Positions 1-11,354 of a DNA stretch of 64,000 nucleotides are shown here, in pieces; position 1 is the first letter of the stretch, and every line of letters starts with the position of its first letter. The stretch covers positions 47,127,930-47,191,929 of the forward strand of contig CM019692.1 of the NCBI GenBank assembly GCA_009760885.1, read 5' to 3'. The notes beneath the pieces were generated by a model. That model worked only from the letters and a program-made list of their open reading frames with translations, was not told the origin of the DNA and made no database searches. The position numbers and the translations under genes were made by a program. The stretch is from Achatina immaculata (taxonomy: Eukaryota; Mollusca; Gastropoda; Stylommatophora; Achatinidae).

Positions 1-1890
1 ATCTACAGTCTTACACTTTATCGACAGTCTTACTCTTTATCTAGAATCTTATGCTTTATCTACAGTGTTATGCTTTATCTACAGTCTTATGCTTTTTTAC
101 AGTCTTATGCTTTTTTACAGTCTTACGCTTTATCTACAGTCTTATGCTTTATCTAAAATCTTATGCTTTATCTACAGTCTTACACTTTATCTAGAATCGT
201 ATGCTTTATCTACAGTCTTAAACTTTATCTACAATCTTATGCTTTATCTACAGTTTTACACGTTATCTACAGTCTTATACTTTATCTAGAATCTTACGCT
301 TTATCTACAGTCTTATGCTTTATATACAGGCTTACACTTTATGTAGAATCTTATGCTTTATCTACAGTCTTATGGTTTATCTACAGTCATACACTTTATC
401 TAGAATCTTATGCGTTATCTACAGTCTTACACTTTATCAACAGTCTTACACTTTATCTACAGTCTTACGCTTTATCGACAGTCTTGCGCTTTATCAAGAA
501 TCTTATGCTTTATCTACAGTCTTATGCTTTTTTCAGTCTTATGCTTTATCTACAGTCTTATGCTTTATCTACAGTCTTATGCTTTATCTAGAATCGTATG
601 CTTTATCTACAGTCTTATGCTTTATCTACAGTCTTACGCTTTATCTACAGTCTTACACCTTATCTAGAATCTTATTCTTTTCTACAGTTTTACACGTTAT
701 CTACAGTCTTATACGTTATCTAGAATCTTACGCTTTATCTACAGTATTATGCTTTATCTATAGTCTTATGCTTTATCTAGAATCTTACGCTTTATCTATA
801 GTCTTATGCTTTATCTACAGTTTTATGTTTTATCTACAGTCTTATGCTTTATCTACAGTCTTACACTTTATCTAGAATCTTATGCTTTATCTATAGTTTT
901 ACACGTTATCTACAGTCTTATACTTTATCTAGAATCTTACGCTTTATCTACAATCTTATGCTTTTCTACAGTTTTACACGTTATCTACAGTCTTATACGT
1001 TATCTAGAATCTTACGCTTTATCTACAGTATTATGCTTTATCTATAGTCTTATGCTTTATCTAGAATCTTACGCTTTATCTATAGTCTTATGCTTTATCT
1101 ACAGTTTTATGTTTTATCTACAGTCTTATGCTTTATCTACAGTCTTACACTTTATCTAGAATCTTATGCTTTATCTATAGTTTTACACGTTATCTACAGT
1201 CTTATACTTTATCTAGAATCTTACGCTTTATCTACAATCTTATGCTTTATCTATAGTCATACACTTTATCTAGAATCTTTATCTAGAATATTATGCTTTA
1301 TCTACAGTCTTATGCTTTATCTATAGTCTTATGCTTTATCTAGAATCTTACGCTTTATCTATAGTCTTATGCTTTATCTACAGTCTTATGTTTTATCTAC
1401 AATCTTATGCTTTATCTACAGTCTTACACTTTATCTAGAATCTTATGCTTTATCTACAGTCTTATGCTTTATCTACAGTCTTACACTTTATCTAGAATCT
1501 TATTCTTTATCTACAGTCTTATGCTTTATCTACAGGCTTACACTTTATGTAGAATCTTATGCTTTATCTACAGTCTTATATTTATCTACAGTCTTACACT
1601 TTATCGACAGTCTTACGCTTTATCTAGAATCTTATGCTTTCTCTACAGTCTTATGCTTTATCTACAATCTTATGCTTTATCTATAATCTTATTCTTTATC
1701 TACAAACTTATGCTTTATTTATAATCTTATTATGCTTTATCTACAAACTTACGCTTTATCTGCAGTCTTACGCATTATTTACAGTCTTACACTTTATCTA
1801 CAATCTTAGCTTTATCTACGACCTTAGCTTTATCTGCAATCTTAGCTTTATCTACAATCTTAGCTTTATCTACAATCTTAGCTTTATCTA
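1..1890 (+). repeat. 19-bp minisatellite array
   Basis: About 95 tandem copies of a 19-bp unit close to ATGCTTTATCTACAGTCTT, with recurring variants (CTAGAATC for CTACAGTC, TACAC for TATGC). The array runs off the left edge of the window. The unit length is not a multiple of three and the + strand unit contains no stop in any frame, so long open frames arise in all three frames. These are not genes. The last units (1,800-1,890) shorten and lose the ATG segment. Confidence 0.97.
681..1246 (+). repeat. 284-bp higher-order duplication inside the 19-bp array
   Basis: The block starting at 681 (TCTACAGTTTTACACG) recurs at 965 with the same order of unit variants, including the rare TCTACAGTATT and CTACAGTTTTATG units. 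It remains near-identical for one full 284-bp period. This is a segmental duplication of about 15 units, more recent than the base array. Confidence 0.85.
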
Positions 1891-2400
1891 CACTTTAAGC
1901 ATGTTGCGACTGCAGAATACAGGGTAAAACGTGCAAGACTTGTTGCAGTAACAAATTCTTACTCAACACTCCAGTTCTACTTTACAATTGCTTCTATTTG
2001 TTAACCATCACCTCTGTTTCTTGTTAACTGTTTCTCCTGTTTGTAGTTTATTGTTAAAGTACCTGTATTTGTAGTTTTTTAAAAATATTATTTCAGTTTG
2101 ATATTTTTTGTTAACTGTTGTTGCTGTTTGTTGTTTCTTTTTTTTATTGTTACGGCTTCCATTTAGCTTAATATTAACGATTACTATTACTTTATAGTTT
2201 CTTTGTTAACTGTTATATGTACGTGTATATTCTTGTCAATTATTATATGTACGTTTTGTTTCTTCTCAACTGCAACATGCACTTGGTGATTCTTGCCAAA
2301 TGGTATTCCTGTTTCTTGCTTTTAATTGTTACCTCCCCTGCTTGTTCATTATTAACTGTTACGTCTACTTGTTGTTTCTGGTTAACTATCACGTTCACTT
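1891..2400. other. T-rich spacer with decayed repeats
   Basis: There is no gene here. The stretch contains degenerate repeats around GTTAACTGTT with CTTGTTTC or CTGTTTG, so it is probably an old array. It connects the 19-bp and 37-bp arrays and keeps their pyrimidine-rich + strand. Confidence 0.5.
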
Positions 2401-3520
2401 CTTATTTGCTCGGAGTATTTTTTGCCTTGCTGTGCCTCTTATTTACTGAGAGTCTTATTTGCCTTGCAGTACTTCTTGTTTCTTCCGAGTCTTCTTTGCC
2501 TTGCAGTACTTCTTGTTTCTTTCGAGCCTTCTTTGCCTTGCAGTACTTCTTGTTTCTTCCGAGCCTTCTTTGCCTTGCAGTACTTCTTGTTTCTTCCGAG
2601 TCTTCTTTGCCTTGCAGTACTTCTTGTTTCTTCCGAGTCTTCTTTGCCTTGCAGTACTTCTTGTTTCTTCCGAGTCTTCTTTGCCTTGCAGTACTTCTTG
2701 TTTCTTCCGAGTCTTCTTTGCCTTGCTGTACCTCTTGTTTTCTTCCGAGTCTTCTTTGTCTTGCTGTACCTCTTGTTTTCTTCCGAGTCTTCTTTGCCTT
2801 GCAGTACTTCTTGTTTCTTCCGAGGCTTCTTTCCCTTGCTGTACCTCTTGTTTGCTCCGAATCTTCTTTCCCTTGCTGTACCTCTTGTTTTCTTCCGAGT
2901 CTTCTTTGCCTTGCAGTACTTCTTGTTTCTTCCGAGGCTTCTTTCCCTTGCTGTACCTCTTGTTTGCTCCGAATCTTCTTTCCCTTGCTGTACCTCTTGT
3001 TTTCTTCCGAGTCTTCTTTACCTTGCAGTACTTCTTGTTTCTTCCGAGGCTTCTTTCCCTTGCTGTACCTATTGTTTGCTCCGAATCTTCTTTACCTTGC
3101 TGTGCCTTTTGTTTGCTCCGAATCTTCTTTACCTTGCTGTGCCTTTTGTTTGCTCCGAATCTTCTTTACCTTGCTGTGCCTTTTGTTTGCTCCGAATCTT
3201 CTTTACCTTGCTGTTCCTTTTGTTTGCTCCGAATCTTCTTTACCTTGCTGTGCCTTTTGTTTGCTCCGAATCTTCTTTACCTTGCTGTGCCTTTTGTTTG
3301 CTCCGAATCTTCTTTACCTTGCTGTGCCTTTTGTTTGCTCCGAATCTTCTTTACCTTACCGTGCCTTTTGTTTGCTCCGAATCTTCTTTACTTTGCTGTG
3401 CCTTTTGTTTGCTCCGAATCTTCTTTACCTTGCTGTGCCTTTTGTTTGCTCAGAATCTTCTTTACCTTGCTGTGCCTTTTGCTTGCTCCGAATCTTCTTT
3501 GCCTTGCTGTGCCTCTTGGT
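2400..3520 (+). repeat. 37-bp minisatellite array
   Basis: About 30 copies of a 37-bp unit. The left block has the core CTTGTTTCTTCCGAGTC with GCAGTACTT. The right block (about 3,070 onward) has the core GTTTGCTCCGAATCTTC with GCTGTGCC. The two types alternate between 2,820 and 3,080. All three + frames are open for over 1 kb because the unit lacks stops. The Leu/Phe/Ser/Cys-rich frames have no start context or splice structure and are not proteins. Confidence 0.96.
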
Positions 3521-4500
3521 CTTTTTTCCTTTCTTCTCATATGACAGTTTAGTCTGATGGGTCTCTTCCGTTCTGTCTGTCTTCTGCACGCAGTTAACTT
3601 AATGCTTAAAAAATACAAGGCAGAAGGTTGGATTTTGTGGGCTTCCGTTCCGAAAAAAAAAATCCCGCTGGGAGGCGCCGTGTCTTCCTGCAGGACGTCT
3701 TCAGCTGCCAGCACCTACAGCTACAATGAATGTTTTGCCATCTGTTTTCTGTAGCTCATCAGAACCCGATAGAAAATATCTTCCTGATTTTGTTTGGTGA
3801 CGTGTAATCGCGTAGACAGCAGGGTTGCCAACTCGTGGTGACAGGAGAAAAGATAAGAGAGAATGGAGGTGAGGGCGAATGAAAGAGTGTTGACAGACAG
3901 GTGACAGGCCACTGTGAGGGGACTGAATGAATGAGTGATTAGGTTTTGGTGAATTTCATGGATTCAGTGAGAGAGAGAGAGAGAGAGAGCCTTTATGTCT
4001 GGTGGGGAGGGGAGGTTCTGGCTGATCTTAAATGCGTGGTGCTGGTGTGCGGGTCTGTATGTAAGCGGCTGTATGCATAGTATGTGTTTGTTATGGATGT
4101 ACCTTCCTACGTTTATCATCCAAATTATATATCATCCATATTCTCGCTTTCGTATTTGATTGCTATACATATTCTTGTTTTTTTTTCGATTATTTTCTTA
4201 TCATCATTATTATTATAATCCTTAATTTTCTTATCTCGTCCATAGTCTTATCTTTCATTTTGTCATAAATTTTTGTCTTTAGTCCTATGTGTGCTCTTCT
4301 GTCTACTTTTTTTTGTCTATATTCTTATTTGTCTTATACCTGTTCTTATCTTTGTGATTATTTTATCATCTATATCATGGCATTATCTTTTTTCTCCTCT
4401 CTTCACAGTCGTATCTGTCCTGTGTATTCTTCTCATTTATTTTCGCTTGCCTTTCTTTATTTTGTCATTTCTTATTTTTTATTATCGTTCGTATTCTTGA
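3521..4500. other. No gene seen; one (GA)n tract
   Basis: Mixed sequence with no recognisable coding similarity. A (GA)n tract lies at about 3,968-3,989. From 4,100 onward the + strand is T-rich, with loosely repeated TCTTATCTTT-like words. Confidence 0.5.
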
Positions 4501-4504
4501 TCCT

Positions 4505-4700
4505 TCACAATCATTTAACAAGTTGATCCTTCATACTCATTTAACAACTTTATACTTTACAGTCATTTAACAACTTGATCTTTCACAGTCATTAACAACT
4601 TGATCCTTCACAGTCATTTAACAACTTGATCCTTCATAATCATTTAACAACTTGATCCTTCACAGTCATTTAACAGCTTGGTCCTTCACAATCATTTAAC
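4505..4700 (+). repeat. 26-bp tandem repeat
   Basis: About seven imperfect copies of a unit containing TCATTTAACAACTTGATCCT followed by TCACAG. Confidence 0.9.
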
Positions 4701-4929
4701 ATTCGTGCATTTCACATTAATTATTATTTGCTTATCTTTCATATTCGCACACCATCTTCTTGACTGTCTTGTATTACTTCTTTTATCACGTTCCTGTCTT
4801 TCTCTCGCGTTCTTTTCTCATCTTGTTTTCTTGCGCGATCTCAAACTTCTGATTGCTCTAATTTTTTAAAAACATTTCACTGCTGTTCTAATTATCTCTG
4901 ATCCTGTAAAATTTTCTCGTCTTTTCTCG

Positions 4930-5545
4930 CCACGTTTTCGTTCAATTTTTTTGTTCAGTTTCTTCTCGTCGTCGTTCAGTTTTTTTGTCATCTTTGTTCA
5001 GTTTTTTTTTTTGGTTCAGTTTTCCTCGTCGTCGTCAAGTTTTCCTTGTTTCCTATCAGTTTTTTTTTTCAGTTTTTCTCGTCGTCGTTCAGTTTTTTGT
5101 TTAGTTTTTCTCCTCTTAATTCAGTTTTTTTTCGTCTTCGTTCAGTATTGTATTCATTGTTTATCATCTTCGTTCAGCCTTTTGGGTCAGTTTTTCTCGT
5201 CTTCGTTCAGTTTTTTTTTTTGTTTGTTCAGTTTTTATCATCTTCATTCAGTTTTTTGTTCAGTTTTTGCCACCTTCATTCAGTATTTTCTTCAGTTTTT
5301 ATCATCTTCATTCAGTTTTTTGTTCAGTTTTTGCCACCTTCATTCAGTATTTTCTTCAGTTTTTATTATTTTCATTCAGTTTTTGCCACCTTCATTCAGT
5401 ATTTTGTTCAGTTTTTATCATCTTCATTCAGATTTTTGTTCAGATTTCCTCGCTTTCGTTCAGTTTTTTTTTTTTTTTTGGTTCAGTTTTCCTCGTCTTT
5501 GTTCATTTTTCTTGTTCAGTTTCCTTCACCTTCTTTTCTTTTTTT
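4930..5545 (+). repeat. T-rich CAGTTTTT array
   Basis: Degenerate tandem repeats of TTCAGTTTTT joined by TCATCTTCA, CTCGTCTTCG or GCCACCTTCA, about 25-35 bp per unit. The Phe/Ser-rich open frames here are repeat artefacts. Confidence 0.9.
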
Positions 5546-5889
5546 TTTCCCGAGCATGTGGCCAGAACATCGCGTCTGTTTACTTCCAGGAAGTTAGAAT
5601 TGAAAGGAAATCTGTTTACCTCTTACAATAGGATGTTTATTCTAAATCTCCCGTGGAACTGATTGTAATGGGCGCATTTCTTCCGAGTCCGGGCTTCTCA
5701 GAGTGTAATTAAATGCATAAAGCATCCCTCAGATAGGGCTGCCAGGGGGACTGCAATAAAACAAACATGACCTTAATTGTTGTTTGAATGAGTTTGTGGT
5801 TGTGATGGCGTCATAGTGAGCTGTAGCGATGTTAATGTGCTGAAGAGGCAAATAATCCATCGTGGCTTGGTCAAACCAGCGAGCAGAAC

Positions 5890-6235
5890 ACGTCCGTTTA
5901 AGCAGCCAGCGACTTGTAGCTGACACGCGGACGTCGGGGTTGGCGAACCATAGCTGATCAAGACCCTGTTCCCACCTTTCCGTTAGTACTCCCCCAGTAA
6001 CAAGCCTAATCTGGCTAACTGGGTAGGTTATCACCCATGGTCCTCGTGGTGGCAGAGTCTGCTAAAGAAGTATTACAGACCCCTGCTTTATAACTGCACT
6101 CAGGGACTGAAAAAAAAAGTAACCACCATGGCCTATGACCCGCTCCCAATCCGATACGATTCTGTGCCGCAGTATCTTCACAGCGTCGAATGCGAAGAGC
6201 ACCAGCTCGTAGCCCTAAGAGATTGAAGAAAAGAA
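5890..6235 (+). repeat. Interspersed repeat R1, copy 1
   Basis: This dispersed repeat is shared with three other places in the window: 59,985-60,310 on +, and 33,865-34,585 and 60,420-61,660 on the reverse strand. Landmarks are GCGAACCATAGCTGA, then CTAACTGGGTAGG, GGGACTGAAAA, CTTCACAGCGTCG, AGCACCAGCTCGTAG and a purine-rich end AGATTGAAGAAAAG. I see no coding capacity. It may be a SINE or a non-autonomous transposon; the class is unknown. Confidence 0.8.
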
Positions 6236-7029
6236 AAAAAAAAAGAAGATCCAGCGGATAGAGTTTTTCCTATGAGATGGTACCTTCCTTGAGCGGTTGG
6301 GTAATCCCATAACCATCCATGATTGTTATATACGGCAGTAAATAATAAAACACATGATTTTAATGTATTATTTATATAAATCTTATATGCATTAGCTTCT
6401 GTAGTCCTTGACAGGGAAATGAACGGGTATTTTTTCTTGGCCTTTTCTGTGTGGTGGGCTAATGGTCTCTGTAAAACTTGGGTCTGGTAGCGTCAGGTGA
6501 ATCTCCAAGGTTACAGAAACTGGTTCTAACAGAGCAGATGTCTCCTATTTGATGCGTTTGGACGGTATTTAGGTACGTTTCACAAGAGAAATATACCGAA
6601 TATTCGTTTCGAATTCTTGTCCTGTCACAATGGAGATCAAATATACGTATTCGGCCGGACACTTAAGCTTCTGCCCGTCTTTTATTCGTCACTGCAGATG
6701 TGTTCAATATATAGAATCATGTTTTGTCATGTGGGTTTCCATACAACGTGTTGCTTCTAAGTAAGTGAAAACTACTGTGTTGCTAGTCTTTAAGGGAAGA
6801 TGATTTATGCTGCGAGGGTAAATGAAATGAAAGTTAGAAATTGAGAATAAAATTTCCGAAAGAACAGATTAGAGATCACTTAGTAGTACTACCTGTTAGC
6901 ACCAAGGTCAGTGAGAGGAGAATATCGCGTGTCAAGATGGTGGACTACAATGCAGTCATACTCCAAGGAAGAACTGAGTTCTGTCATGCGATTCTCCTCC
7001 CCCAAAGGTCTGAACTACTCGGACATACA
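6236..7029. other. No feature recognised
   Basis: AT-rich sequence without recognisable genes or tandem repeats. Confidence 0.4.
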
Positions 7030-7250
7030 TGCACCTTGAAATATTTCCACTCGGACTTGACCCCAAGCGATTTTCGTCTGTTTGGACCCGTAAAACAACA
7101 GCTTGGTGGTAAAAGGTTCTCGGATAATGCGGAGATGCAGGGCGTGGTGAGACGTCTAGGCGCAGGGTTTTTTTTCCCCTTTCCTTAATGGAATTCAGGC
7201 GCAGATTCATAGATGGCGCAGATGCATTGTAAAGCAACGGGACTATTGAA
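7030..7250 (+). pseudogene. Mariner-type transposase C-terminal relic
   Basis: The + strand reads HSDLTPSDFRLFGPVKQQLG, followed by GGKRFSDNAEMQ. This matches the mariner-family C-terminal signature (YSPDLAPSDFHLFGPLK, then LGGKRF) that carries the third catalytic acidic residue. The usual YSP before DL is HS here. After a frameshift near 7,180 (a T run), another frame continues with QAQIHRWRRCIVKQRDY, like the RWDKCI tail of the family. Only about 70 of some 345 residues remain, and neither the N-terminus nor inverted repeats were identified. It is a dead fragment. Confidence 0.85.
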
Positions 7251-7299
7251 AATTCCGGGTGCTGTTTCTCCTGTATTCAGCAGAAGTGTAAATCGCAAT

Positions 7300-7560
7300 T
7301 TCTAACTTTGATTCATCTTCATATATTGTGTTTCGATCCGTGACAAACTTTGATTCATCTTCGTATATTGTGTTTCGATCGGTGACAAACTTTGGTTCAT
7401 CTTCGTATATTGTGTTTCGATCCGTGACAAACTTTGATTCATCTTCATATATTGTGTTTCGATCCGTGACAAACTTTGATTCATCTTCGTATATTGTGTT
7501 TCGATCCGTGACAAACTTTGATTCATCTTCATATATTGTGTTTCGATCCGTGACAAACTA
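7300..7560 (+). repeat. 42-bp minisatellite, about six copies
   Basis: Nearly perfect 42-bp units containing TTTGATTCATCTTC, then TGTGTTTCGATCCGTGACAA. Because 42 is divisible by three, both strands show 14-residue repeat frames. No gene context supports translation. Confidence 0.97.
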
Positions 7561-7589
7561 GGGATTATACAGCTGTGGTTTCGCTTTGC

Positions 7590-7975
7590 TTTCGACTACT
7601 GACATGTGGTTCTTAAGAAGGATGCTTCACGTAACATGGGCAGTCAGAAAAACAAGTGAAGTAGTGTTACAGCAGGCAAAGAGCTATTTGTTGAGCCTTA
7701 TATGGATATAAGGTGCCGTACTACTAGTGCAGTACATAAGAAAAAAAGACAATCAAAGTTTCTCGGAGCGTATCAGCAGACGTGAAGGTCTCGAAAAGTC
7801 GGTCGTGACTGGAAAGATAAATGGCAAAAGACAGACGGGGCGGAGAAGACAGAAATACTTGGATGGCCTGACTGTATGATTTGGCAGGAAAACAAACAGT
7901 CGACTTGATTCTAGACACGAAGGATCGAGCGAGATGGAGGGAGATGACCGCCTGCACCTAATGGCATGGCAGTAT
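7590..7975 (+). pseudogene. LINE 3' tail relic
   Basis: Reading between frames gives the usual end of an RTE/jockey-like ORF2: a WFLRRMLHVTWA-like stretch, then TGKINGKRQTGRRRQKYLDG, LTVWFG and a degraded DTKDRARW-like segment. Many frameshifts and stops are present. It belongs to the same broad group as the tails at 9,735-10,010 and 38,660. Confidence 0.75.
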
Positions 7976-8689
7976 TCGATCTGATCTTGAATTTGTTAAC
8001 TAGAATTGCCCTGTGTGTTTTATTTACGTAGCGGAATCCAGCCCGCTTCCATGCGTTTTTTTTTTTCCTGCACTATAAATCCAGACATCTTTGTCAAGCA
8101 AGACACGGATCACATATTTATTACCGGGTGGAAATGTTGAACAACCAATTGCCTGATGTGATGCCTCGTGGAACATCAGGGAAACAAGACGCAACATCAG
8201 TGCCAGAGCTACCTCCCTCTATCAGAACCCCAGCACCCTTTATCATTATTCAGTTTGATGGAGAAAACTGCACGTGTGGCAGAAAAGCAATCGACACCAG
8301 ATGGTGGGACCCGTGTTAGAAGATTTACGTTGGTGTTGCCGTGGTTTACTTATGGCAGAGGATCCGAGCTAAATTAAGAGAGAGGGAGTCAGTCAGTCAG
8401 CTCACACTAGGCCCAGGTTTGTACGGCACGTTGTAAGGTGAAGCGGGGGATGAGAGTGACACTGTCTTGGCAGGTAGTTCAATCGGCGCGTGCGTGCTTC
8501 AACCCAGTGTTAATGCAGTTCTTTCGTTTGAAGTCTGCTTCTTTCTAGTTCTTTTGCCAGGCTGTGATCAGTACTTACTGGGAGGCCTTTTCGTTGTTTA
8601 GAAAGCCGTTCAGTTTTAAATCATTTTCTTCCCAGTGTCCCCGTTTTGTGGATAAACTTCTTGCAGATCACCGGGTTATAAATTTTGAA
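7976..8689. other. No feature recognised
   Basis: A 62-codon open frame begins at 8,128 but has no recognisable domain, splice signals or codon pattern distinct from its surroundings. Confidence 0.4.
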
Positions 8690-8840
8690 ACTGATCTTTG
8701 CCAAAGCTCAGACTCTTTATAAAATAAAGGTAGGAACAGCTTTACTCATTAACAGAGCTCATAGATGTAGCTCTCCATCTACGCCTTATTCATACAGAAT
8801 CATACAGGACGAAGAAATAGGCAAGGAAAATGACATCTAA
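8690..8840 (-). repeat. Diverged copy of the palindrome-arm repeat
   Basis: AAAGGTAGGAACAGCTTTAC, followed by ACAGGACGAAGAAAT, resembles the left arm of the palindrome at 48,120-48,615. This copy is partial and more decayed, with an insertion where the hammerhead-like core would be. Confidence 0.55.
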
Positions 8841-9029
8841 ATTCGCGTATATAACGTGTAATGAGTGAGGGGGAAAAAAAAGGCTAAATCTTTGAGCTGA
8901 TTAATTTGGAGTTTGAATTTATTCATTTGTTCACGGTCTTGATCTTTCTGGATATAATATGATTTCCTGAGAGTGTAGGCAAGTAAGCAAGTTTGCACGA
9001 AAATTTGTTATTTGATGGATCACACTGGT

Positions 9030-9545
9030 CTAACCTCGCACTCCTTTGAGTAATTTATGGGTCTGTTGGTTACTTTCGAGGATTTTTGTTTCTTTCTAAA
9101 TAGATGTAATTTTGCTTACTGCTTTTCCGGAACTACTTTTTTTGTTGTTAGTTGGCTTGTTGTTTTATAGAACTATTTTTTGTGTGTGCTTAGTACTTAT
9201 CTGATGTTTTATGGAAGTACTTTTTGGTAGTCGCTAGCTGTCCTGTTGTTTTATGCGACCCTTTTCCATGCCATTAAAGCTTATCGGGGTGGGGTGTTAG
9301 GCCCATATTTCCATGACCTTCGACGCATGAAGGTGGCCCTCACCTGTCTGCATTTACCTTCCAAGATTTTTCAGGTACCCATTTTTAGAGACTGGGTGCA
9401 CCCCGGGGCCCCAGTTGTTTTATTCAGCGGTTTTTTTTTGGGGGGGGGGAGGGGGGCTAGGTGACCTGTTGTTTTTCGGAACTACTTTCTGATAGTAGCT
9501 GCTTGACCTTTCTTTCTTTTCCCCCACACACAAATTGTAGAACTA
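9030..9545. other. Decayed tandem repeat with an inserted segment and a G run
   Basis: Repeated words GTTGTTTTATAGAACTA and GGAACTACTTT, spaced about 55-60 bp apart, mark an old array. It is interrupted at about 9,265-9,450 by unrelated sequence ending in T9/G-rich runs. Further C and G homopolymer runs lie at 9,605-9,677. Confidence 0.5.
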
Positions 9546-9734
9546 TTTTTGACTAGTTACGTATGTTCTTTTCAAACATTTCTGGATATCTTACAAATGG
9601 GGGATAGGGGGGGGGGTGTGATTGTGTTTCAGCCACACCCCCCCCCCCGCTCCCCGTATATTTTCCCCCCCCCCCCGGCTGTTTTGTTTGTCTCCGCCTC
9701 CTTACTTTTTGACTTGTCCTTGTATATCGGTTAT

Positions 9735-10010
9735 TAATATTATGATGATGATTATTATTATTATTATGTGCCCAGCCGGATAGCGTTGACGATCATGGTT
9801 CTCCATCTTGCGCTTTCCTTGGTGTTTCCGGTCAGTTTAGATGCTTTTCTTGTCCCATGCCACCTGGTCAGTCCACTGAGATATTTTTCTCTTGACCTTC
9901 CTCTCTTCCTTTTTTTTTTCCCCTTGAATGTTTCAGTCATGACTAGGTCCTCCATCTTCTGTCTTCTCATGTCCAAGAGATTTTCGCTGTCTTTTTTCTT
10001 ATAATTCTAA
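9735..10010 (-). pseudogene. LINE 3' tail relic with an (ATT/ATC)n end
   Basis: The reverse strand encodes MRRQKMEDLVMTETFKGKKK, then a Lys/Arg-rich RGRSREKYLSGLTRWHG segment and SARWRTMIVNAIRLGT. This is the standard C-terminal region of RTE/jockey-like LINE ORF2. The element ends in a trinucleotide tract at 9,735-9,767. The tail is the only part left; the copy is strongly 5' truncated. Confidence 0.85.
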
Positions 10011-10184
10011 CTAGTTTTCTTTGTTCTGAAGCTTCTTTAATGACCCTTTCTCGTTGGGTTTTCTGACTGTTTAGGACAGTGGTTCCCAGTTGGTGGTCAG
10101 TGGACCCTGGCTTAGGGAGGTCCGTGACAAAAAAAAAACAGAAGGTCCTTCTGTTTTTGTTTCTTTTTTTTTCTTTTTTAAATT

Positions 10185-10645
10185 GTCACTGTGAAATGTT
10201 TAACACTGTTTTTTTTTCTTTTTTAAATTGTCACTGTGAAATGTTTAACACTGTTTTTCTCTTTTTTAAATTGTCACTGTGAAATGTTTAACACTGGTTT
10301 TTTAAAATTGTCACTGTGAAATGTTTAACACTGTTTTTTTCTTTTTTAAATTGTCACTGTGAAATGTTTAACACTGTTTTTTTCTTTTTTAAATTGTCAC
10401 TGTGAAATGTTTAACACTGTTTTTTTTTCTTTTTTAAATTGTCACTGTGAAATGTTTAACATTGTTTTTTTCTTTTTTAAATTGTCACTGTGAAATGTTT
10501 AACACTGTTTTTTTCTTTTTTAAATTGTCACTGTGAAATGTTTAACACTTTTTTTTTCTTTTTTAAATTGTCACTGTGAAATGTTTAACACTGTTTTTTT
10601 TTTCTTTTTTAAATTGTCACTGTGAAATGTTTAACACTGTTTTTT
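10185..10645 (+). repeat. 43-bp minisatellite inside the hAT-like element
   Basis: About eleven copies with core AAATTGTCACTGTGAAATG and TTTAACACTG, separated by T runs of variable length. Confidence 0.95.
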
Positions 10646-10770
10646 TTTGTTCGGCGAGTCCTGTGTGGAGGAAGGAACTGTTTCTTTCTTTAAAATCAAG
10701 TTTGAAAATATTGAACCAAATGTGGAAGCGACTGTTCGGAATCTTCTTCTTCTTCGTTCGCATTGTCTGT

Positions 10771-11047
10771 CTATATCTGCAGTCCTGTCTCTTGGATAAA
10801 TTTCACTGTTTTTTGTAATTCATGTATGGAACCATAGAGCTTATCTTCTTTAGTGGTTTCACTGGGCCAGTAATTATTTCTCAGTGTCTCGTAGTTGGTG
10901 CAGTTTTGGAGGATATGTTCTACAGTTTGGGGCATCTGGGCACATGTACATAGATTAGTAGTACCAACCTTAAACTTTGTATACATATGACTTCGGAGTC
11001 GGCTGTGTCCTGTTCGGAGACATAAGATGGTGACTTGTTCCTTTCTG
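10771..11047 (-). pseudogene. LINE ORF2 C-terminal fragment (jockey-like)
   Basis: The reverse strand reads EQVTILCLRTGHSRLRSHMY, then TKFKVGTTNLCTCAQ, QTVEHILQNC, YETLRNNYWP and VKFIQETGLQI. This is the zinc-knuckle-like C-terminal region found after the RT/RNase H domains of jockey-type LINEs (C-x-C-x8-H-x4-C). About 92 residues are open without a stop, which suggests a fairly young fragment. It sits inside the hAT-like element, so it probably inserted into it. Only the terminal domain is present. Confidence 0.85.
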
Positions 11048-11354
11048 TTTAACTGTTCGGAATAAAAAAAAAAGAGGCATGATTTCTCTCACCATATTTA
11101 TGTTGTTTAGCTGTCTCACATTTCATATTCTGTTCTTTTGTCAGAACAAGTAGGAATGTTAATTGCTGTCTGTCTGTTTTTGTCTTAGCTACTTTACTTT
11201 CATTTTGAAAATTCACCAAGTTTGTACTGTTTTTTTTTTTTTTAGTGTAGTGTAGCGTTACCTCATTAAATATTACCCACATTTTCTGAGAGAAACTTAT
11301 GTTGCATTTAAACCACTGCAGCTATCATACAGATATGAAACTTTTTCAAAGTCT

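Noticed and set aside
65..1927. Several overlapping long Leu/Tyr-rich frames on +
   Set aside because: They are all translations of the stop-free 19-bp tandem unit in three frames; no start, splice or codon evidence.
2217..3557. 446-, 376- and 361-codon Cys/Leu/Phe-rich frames resembling membrane proteins
   Set aside because: A 37-bp period cannot hold one frame; all three frames are equally open, so these are minisatellite artefacts.
7302..7561. Regular 42-bp repeats as a possible CRISPR array
   Set aside because: There is no variable spacer; the units are contiguous identical copies, and the window is eukaryotic.
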